This document shows, piece after piece, positions 5,748-9,958 of a stretch of DNA of 9,958 nucleotides. Positions within the stretch are counted from its first letter, which is position 1. Each line of letters starts with the position of its first letter. A program made the position numbers and the translations under genes. The notes beneath the pieces are model-generated. The model did not search any database, was not told where the DNA came from, and saw nothing but the letters and a program-made list of their open reading frames with translations. Where the stretch lies: NCBI GenBank assembly GCA_947476405.1, contig CANJQG010000055.1, forward strand, positions 1-9,958, in the 5' to 3' direction. The DNA is from Thiotrichales bacterium (GTDB taxonomy: Bacteria; Pseudomonadota; Gammaproteobacteria; Francisellales; CACEW01).

Positions 5748-8594
5748 ATGTTGTCTATAGAGGGCAAAGAGGGTGCCATTGACCATGTTGCCCAGCATTT
5801 TATTTATGAAGACACGCTCAGCCAGTGCTATACGCTCAATGTGCAACTGCGCTTGGATTCAGCGCTCGATTTTAAACAGATTGTCTTTCGCAATGCGCAT
5901 TTGAGTTATCTTAGTCCATCAGGCGAACGCAAATTTATTCACGGCTTTGTGACGGATCTCGATATTGAATACGATCCCGCCAAAAAATATCAGTTTAATA
6001 CCGTGACCATTCGGCCCTTTTTATATTTGTTGCGTTTTTCCCGCCAGTTCAGAGTCTTCAACAAGCAGTCTTATCTCAGTCAGGCTCAATTAGTAGTGGA
6101 TAATTTGCTGAGAGAACGCGGCCTGCCTGCCAATCGCGCTGAATTCAATGTGACGGATTCTTTGCTGACAACGGAATTTAACTGCTCGCTGGTGCAATAC
6201 GCCGATAACGACCTGGCCTTTTTTGAGCAGACGCTTCAAATGGGCGCACGTTATTATTTTGTGCAACATGAAAATTTTGAGCAATTGGTGGTAATCGATA
6301 CGCCGCAAGCCCTGCCGAATCGAGGCCAAGTCATCGAACACCTTCCTGACAAAAAAGACACTGTCACTCAAAACGAGACCCCTTTTTTTTATCAATTTGG
6401 CTTGAATCAAACGCTGTCTCGCAAGGCTAAGCCTTTTTATTTTGACCCCTTCGATCCAGAAGGCTCACGCGCTCGTACAGAAAAAAGCAGCCAGATCGAT
6501 CCCGGCATCACCTCTATTCCCTGTTATGCACCCAGCGATCAATATGATTTAATCGCCGCACGCCTGACAGACCAACTCAATGCCCATCAAAAGACCTTTA
6601 CCATTGGCAGTTATTACAGCGATCTTTTGATTGGCGAACGCTTGCAAGTCAATCACTATCAACGCCCCGAGCCTGTTGAAGTATTTATCGAAAGCCTCAA
6701 AATCCATGCTGAGCAATACAATGATGTCTGGCGTTTTGAAGTGAGTGGCTTAGCACGCCCCTATAGTGATCAGGGCGCCTGGCTGGGTCCCTATCAAGAA
6801 CCCGCAAAAATGCCCGGATTTTTGCGAGGCGGCATGATTCCAGAACTCGCCAATATCAACGATATGGGTCAGCATCAAGTCCAATTCCCCATTGATTTAG
6901 CCGCTGGAAATGAAAACCCACCTGTGATGCTGCGTGAGCTGCAAGAAACCACTACTCAAGGTGGCGGCGTGGCGCACAGTGTGACTGGCAAAGCCGAAGT
7001 TTTGTTAGCCTCGCAAAATGGCCTGAACACCGATTGGATGATTGTGGGCAGCCTCACCAACGAAGGCCGAGAATCCCCAGTCACCCCAGAAAACTATCGC
7101 CAAAGCCGCCTAGAGACGACTTCAGGCCTAGGCATGCACCTGACTCGTCAAGACGCCACCAATCCCTACGGTCAACTCGCCGTCCATCTGCAAGACAGTG
7201 ATGCCCATGATGCGCACATCAGCCTAGGCACCAATCAAGATTTGCTTGATACTTCAGCCACCGCCCACGGCATTCAAGAATCCAGCAGCGGCTATGCCAA
7301 ACGCGTCGCCAGTGGTAATCATTATGAAACGGTCGGCGATGTCAATAATCCGATTATGCAAAGCGCCCTGACTCAAGATGCGGCAGGCGGTTTTACTCAG
7401 CATCATACTGAGATTAATGTGGCTCAAGGCAGTTATTCTCAGGTGTATCAAAGCGATGCTGCAGGGATGAAGACGGTGCAGGCTGTGTCTGCTACGAAAA
7501 AACCAATTTTAAATCCAGCGATTAAGCATTATATCTACGTTGTGCCAGAGTCCATCTTAATCACCGCACTTTCAATGCAATTATTCGGCAGCGAATCCTC
7601 AGCCAGAAAAGAAATTTTCCACCATCTCATTTTGCAAACTTATGGCACCCAACTCCCTGCTGGAGCCTGGGTCTATCTCCCCATGGTCAATCAAAAATAT
7701 AGCGCAGACGATTTACGCCCCATTCAGATGACGATGAAAGCCATTCAAACTGCCCATGCCAAATTAGATGAAATGACTCAAAGCCTGTATGCATCAGGTG
7801 TTAGCCTATTAGGATATGCGTATTTTTCTCTGGAAAAATCTGCAGAATTCGCCTCAGCAGGTTTTGATCTGGCCGATAAAAATTTTGAAGCGGTCAAAGC
7901 CGCTGCTGAAGACCTCGCCAGTCTGGGTGAAAAGGCTCACAGAATTGGCCTGACCGGCAATCAAGCGGCCATGATTACCCTCAAGTCAGAAATTACTGAA
8001 GCGACAGAAGCATTGACACAAAAAATACAAGTCTTCATCGACAAAGCGGGTCTTCCAAAAGATATAGCGACAATCGAAACGGACACCAAAATTCCCTGGC
8101 AACGCAATATTTTAAGCCTGCAGGATTTACTGGAAAACGAAGAAATTAAAGGCTTGCAAGCCATCTACATGAAAGGTCAAAACACTGCATTGATTTCAAG
8201 TGGACTGGGTAAATTCCTGTTTGCCTTAGGTGCTGCTGACACAGTCTTTAAAATCTACCAGGCTTGCAAAGCAAATCCTACAAGTCCATTATGTTATCAA
8301 GCTGCGACAGAGGATGGTGGTGAGTTTGTTGGAAATGTTGCGGGCGGTGCTTTGGGCGCCCTTGGAGCTAGAACCGCCCTTAATACTGTCACTGTTTCTT
8401 CTGAAGAAACAGCAGGTGAATTTTTAGGATGTAATATGGCTCTTGATATTGAAACTGCTGGCGCAGGCTTTTTTGTATGTACTGCTACGGTTTTTGCAGT
8501 TTCTGTGGGCACAGGGTATGGAGTGGGCTGGCTTGGAGAAAAAGGGGGCACAATGTTATACCAAAATAAACTGACTTCAAACGGAGGGCATTAA
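5748..8594 (+). CDS. vgrG: VgrG spike protein with C-terminal pore-former-like effector domain
   Basis: VgrG trimers form the tip of the type VI secretion tube; 'evolved' VgrGs carry a toxin at the C-terminus that is fired into neighbouring cells. Residues 1 to about 345 look like the gp27-like region (SIEGKEGAIDHV, FIHGFVTDLDIEYD, SRQFRVFNKQSYLSQAQLV, FNCSLVQYADNDLAFFEQTL). Residues about 355-440 resemble a divergent gp5 OB-fold (GGMIPELANIND, HQVQFPIDL, DWMIVGSLTNEG), and about 441-580 may be beta-helix. Residues about 593-645 (HYIYVV to AGAWVYLP) look like a degenerate LysM module. Residues 660-770 are mostly amphipathic helix. Three hydrophobic, glycine-rich stretches follow (about 812-831, 859-878, 903-928), with cysteines 840 and 849 and a glycine zipper GNVAGGALGALGA. 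This suits a pore-forming or membrane-disrupting toxin; that is inference, as no catalytic motif is seen. Start ATG 5748 has only a weak GGGG upstream. No PAAR, Hcp or adaptor gene is in the window. Confidence 0.88.
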   Translation: MLSIEGKEGAIDHVAQHFIYEDTLSQCYTLNVQLRLDSALDFKQIVFRNAHLSYLSPSGERKFIHGFVTDLDIEYDPAKKYQFNTVTIRPFLYLLRFSRQFRVFNKQSYLSQAQLVVDNLLRERGLPANRAEFNVTDSLLTTEFNCSLVQYADNDLAFFEQTLQMGARYYFVQHENFEQLVVIDTPQALPNRGQVIEHLPDKKDTVTQNETPFFYQFGLNQTLSRKAKPFYFDPFDPEGSRARTEKSSQIDPGITSIPCYAPSDQYDLIAARLTDQLNAHQKTFTIGSYYSDLLIGERLQVNHYQRPEPVEVFIESLKIHAEQYNDVWRFEVSGLARPYSDQGAWLGPYQEPAKMPGFLRGGMIPELANINDMGQHQVQFPIDLAAGNENPPVMLRELQETTTQGGGVAHSVTGKAEVLLASQNGLNTDWMIVGSLTNEGRESPVTPENYRQSRLETTSGLGMHLTRQDATNPYGQLAVHLQDSDAHDAHISLGTNQDLLDTSATAHGIQESSSGYAKRVASGNHYETVGDVNNPIMQSALTQDAAGGFTQHHTEINVAQGSYSQVYQSDAAGMKTVQAVSATKKPILNPAIKHYIYVVPESILITALSMQLFGSESSARKEIFHHLILQTYGTQLPAGAWVYLPMVNQKYSADDLRPIQMTMKAIQTAHAKLDEMTQSLYASGVSLLGYAYFSLEKSAEFASAGFDLADKNFEAVKAAAEDLASLGEKAHRIGLTGNQAAMITLKSEITEATEALTQKIQVFIDKAGLPKDIATIETDTKIPWQRNILSLQDLLENEEIKGLQAIYMKGQNTALISSGLGKFLFALGAADTVFKIYQACKANPTSPLCYQAATEDGGEFVGNVAGGALGALGARTALNTVTVSSEETAGEFLGCNMALDIETAGAGFFVCTATVFAVSVGTGYGVGWLGEKGGTMLYQNKLTSNGGH

Positions 8595-8998
8595 TGAGCC
8601 TCTTCTTTAATGCATTAATTTTATTAGGTTGTGCTACTTTTATTGTTGCATGGTCCCTCTATTGTTACATCGCGCTTTTTTGGGTGGAAAAATTTAGACT
8701 GATATTATTACAACAACCTGAATATAGGCCAGGCTGGTTTTACCTGATTGACTCAACTAAAAAATTGAAGTGGTGGCACCTTTATAGAAGATTCGTATTT
8801 ACCTACCTGATTGGATCTGGTTGGATACCCAATCCTGCTATTGCTGCGAGATCAAAATCATTTCTAATCAGGACTGTTAACTTAATCATGCCTATGCAGA
8901 TAAAAATGATCTACAGAATTATCTTCTATGCCACTATTTTAATGGTATTGGCAATTGTAAGCGCAATGACAATAGGTAAGATTTATCACTTATCGTAA
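8594..8998 (+). CDS. Two-transmembrane protein, likely immunity to the VgrG toxin
   Basis: This 134-residue protein has a hydrophobic segment at about residues 5-30 and another at about 105-127, joined by a basic, aromatic-rich region (KKLKWWHLYRRF). It is probably an inner-membrane protein. The ATG overlaps the vgrG TAA by one base (TAATG), with GGAGGG (8583-8588) as ribosome binding site inside vgrG. Such coupling to an effector gene is typical of immunity genes, and a membrane location is expected for protection against a toxin acting on the inner membrane. The gene is AT-rich: 8881-8940 has 18 G or C of 60, against 34 of 60 in the vgrG core at 7081-7140, which suggests transfer with the toxin end. 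Its last 34 coding bases recur near 292-325. I do not recognise a named family, and the immunity role is inferred from position and topology. Confidence 0.75.
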   Translation: MSLFFNALILLGCATFIVAWSLYCYIALFWVEKFRLILLQQPEYRPGWFYLIDSTKKLKWWHLYRRFVFTYLIGSGWIPNPAIAARSKSFLIRTVNLIMPMQIKMIYRIIFYATILMVLAIVSAMTIGKIYHLS

Positions 8999-9042
8999 CG
9001 CCACAACCAAAAGGAGCCATCTATGTCCACCATATTGACTTT
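8961..9042 (+). repeat. Direct repeat, copy B: intact immunity-gene tail and following start
   Basis: This is the counterpart of the copy at 292-342. It comprises the last coding bases of the immunity gene (8961-8994, 31 of 34 identical to copy A), a 36-base spacer with the stop codon and a ribosome binding site, and CATATTGACTTT (9031-9042) inside the next small ORF. The exact 19-base core is repeated 8,669 bases away in the same orientation. Confidence 0.8.
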
Positions 9043-9094
9043 AATTGCCATGGATAAAGAAGGAAAAAATTTTGCTGATAATAATACTTCATAG
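9023..9094 (+). CDS. Short ORF with strong RBS, possibly a truncated cassette gene
   Basis: ATG 9023 is preceded at seven bases by AAAAGGAG (9008-9015), one of the best ribosome binding sites in the window, and opens 23 codons beginning MSTILTLIAMDKEG and ending at TAG 9092-9094. I recognise no family. The sequence reads like the first codons of a larger protein cut off where the convergent membrane gene ends; the two ORFs overlap by six bases. A block of it (9031-9042) is conserved in the upstream repeat, so it belongs to the same repeated cassette junction. It could be a genuine micropeptide or a stump; the latter seems likelier. Confidence 0.4.
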   Translation: MSTILTLIAMDKEGKNFADNNTS

Positions 9095-9796
9095 CGCGCT
9101 TTTAAAAACCAACCATAACTTACAAATCAAAGACACAAAACACGCAAATAGAATTGAATAGAAGTAATCTAAAAAGGAATAGCCTGCCTGGTGAGTGACC
9201 ATAAAAAGGACCGCTGTAATAATAAAAAATATTGTGACAGTAGTGCAGAGACTTAAGCTGATCTTTAATACGATGGGCAAGTTCTGACTGTTACGGCTGA
9301 GCATAGGATTCATGTAAATGTTGATTATGCCTGTCAGAATAAAACCAACTATGTAAACAGCAGAATGTTCAAGGGTTGCATGATATAGCGTACCAAAAGC
9401 CATTGTGGTCAAATCATTTTCAGGATAAGGCAGGCTAACAATGCATGTAAAATAGACCATGAAAATAATCAATGTAAATACCGTGGCCATCAAGAATTGG
9501 TTGGCATGGGCTGGGCCATTATTTTTGATGACTCTATTTTGCAGCATAAAAAGGATGGGCAAAGGCAATATTTCTCCAGTTATTTTAAATGAACCGCCCC
9601 ACATCGAAAATTCCCAATATTTGTTCAACATCAATATGGACAAAATAAAAACACTCAAAAACAACGCGTTAATGAGACAAGCGGTCATGGCATAGTCATT
9701 CTTCTGGCGAGTTATTCTCTCCTGTAAAAACTGCGGCGGATTATTGATTGAGTAACCCAAGGATAGTGCATCCTGGTATTTGAGCGCATTGAGCAA
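9089..9796 (-). CDS. Multi-pass membrane protein of unknown function
   Basis: I do not recognise this 235-residue protein. It has four to five clear hydrophobic segments, at about residues 37-57, 101-121, 142-161, 178-200 and 208-230, with a weaker one near 75-86, so five or six membrane spans are likely. The first 36 residues (QERITRQKN) are polar and basic and would be cytoplasmic. It is AT-rich and runs convergently toward the immunity gene. The frame begins only with a TTG at 9796, without a clear ribosome binding site and almost touching a TATAAT on the same strand (9806-9811); the next in-frame ATG is at about 9688, just before the first hydrophobic segment. Either the true start is the internal ATG or the gene has lost its 5' end. 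Another immunity protein for a membrane toxin is possible, but only context supports it. Confidence 0.6.
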   Translation of the reverse strand: MLNALKYQDALSLGYSINNPPQFLQERITRQKNDYAMTACLINALFLSVFILSILMLNKYWEFSMWGGSFKITGEILPLPILFMLQNRVIKNNGPAHANQFLMATVFTLIIFMVYFTCIVSLPYPENDLTTMAFGTLYHATLEHSAVYIVGFILTGIINIYMNPMLSRNSQNLPIVLKISLSLCTTVTIFFIITAVLFMVTHQAGYSFLDYFYSILFACFVSLICKLWLVFKSAL

Positions 9797-9958
9797 ATTC
9801 TTGTCATTATATCACTGCTGTCCGGTTTAATTGAGGATAGCCAAGCTACAAGCCAACATTAACAAAGCCTCCAAGAGTTTTTTGCTTGTCCGCGATTTGA
9901 ATTCAGACTCATAATTTTAAAAAATAAAAATTTCCGGGCCTATTTCTTCTATTTTAAA
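9797..9958 (-). other. Possible -10 box and ORF remnant upstream of the membrane gene
   Basis: On the minus strand a perfect TATAAT lies at 9806-9811, but no good -35 is visible 16-18 bases upstream. Farther upstream an open stretch of 30 codons (9916 to 9827, closed by TAA at 9827-9829) ends in SKKLLEALLMLACSLAILN, which reads like a protein C-terminus; it has no good start and is preceded directly by a stop. It may be the tail of a lost gene or chance. Nothing else is supported here on either strand. Confidence 0.2.

Noticed and set aside
8297..8551. 84-residue minus-strand ORF opposite the toxin end of vgrG
   Set aside because: Its low-complexity proline/alanine/serine composition is what the complement of glycine/alanine-rich codons gives; it is a shadow ORF.
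9847..9888. Inverted pair ACAAGC / GCTTGT near the right edge
   Set aside because: Six base pairs around a 30-base loop are too weak to call a terminator or an insertion-sequence end.
1..9958. CRISPR arrays, tRNA or rRNA genes, intact insertion sequences
   Set aside because: No regularly spaced repeats, tRNA-like cloverleaf, rRNA-like stretch or transposase with a DDE or similar motif was seen.

Overview
The window looks like chromosomal DNA of a gammaproteobacterium of moderate GC content. The evidence is the family-level character of the proteins, a leucine attenuator of the enteric type in front of the leu genes, and a type VI secretion (T6SS) VgrG gene. I cannot name a genus from the sequence alone.

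Positions 1-360 hold decayed coding sequence: a broken small ORF followed by a short copy of the 3' end of an immunity gene whose intact copy lies almost 8.7 kb downstream. Positions 364-553 form a promoter and leader region. It encodes a 29-residue leader peptide with five leucine codons in two clusters, a protector hairpin, an antiterminator and a Rho-independent terminator, which together make a ribosome-stalling leucine attenuator.

Positions 590-5633 are a compact five-gene operon, leuA-ilvE-leuC-leuD-leuB, with overlapping or nearly overlapping genes. It carries the whole route from 2-oxoisovalerate to leucine, including the final transamination. LeuA ends where the leucine-sensing regulatory domain normally starts, so control of the pathway probably rests mainly on the attenuator.

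Positions 5687-9094 are a T6SS accessory module with its own promoter. A VgrG spike protein (948 residues) is fused through a LysM-like segment to a helical, glycine-zipper, hydrophobic C-terminus that looks like a pore-forming toxin. It is followed, with a one-base overlap, by a two-transmembrane protein that is the likely immunity partner. The VgrG core is GC-richer than the toxin end and the immunity gene, as expected if the toxin/immunity cassette was acquired separately. A tiny ORF with a strong ribosome binding site follows and may be the stump of another cassette gene.

Positions 9089-9796, on the minus strand, encode a multi-pass membrane protein of unknown function with an irregular start. 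The last 160 bases hold a possible -10 box and a possible ORF remnant. The leu operon plus vgrG is therefore bracketed by two copies of the immunity-gene tail, which points to cassette exchange or duplication around a housekeeping operon.
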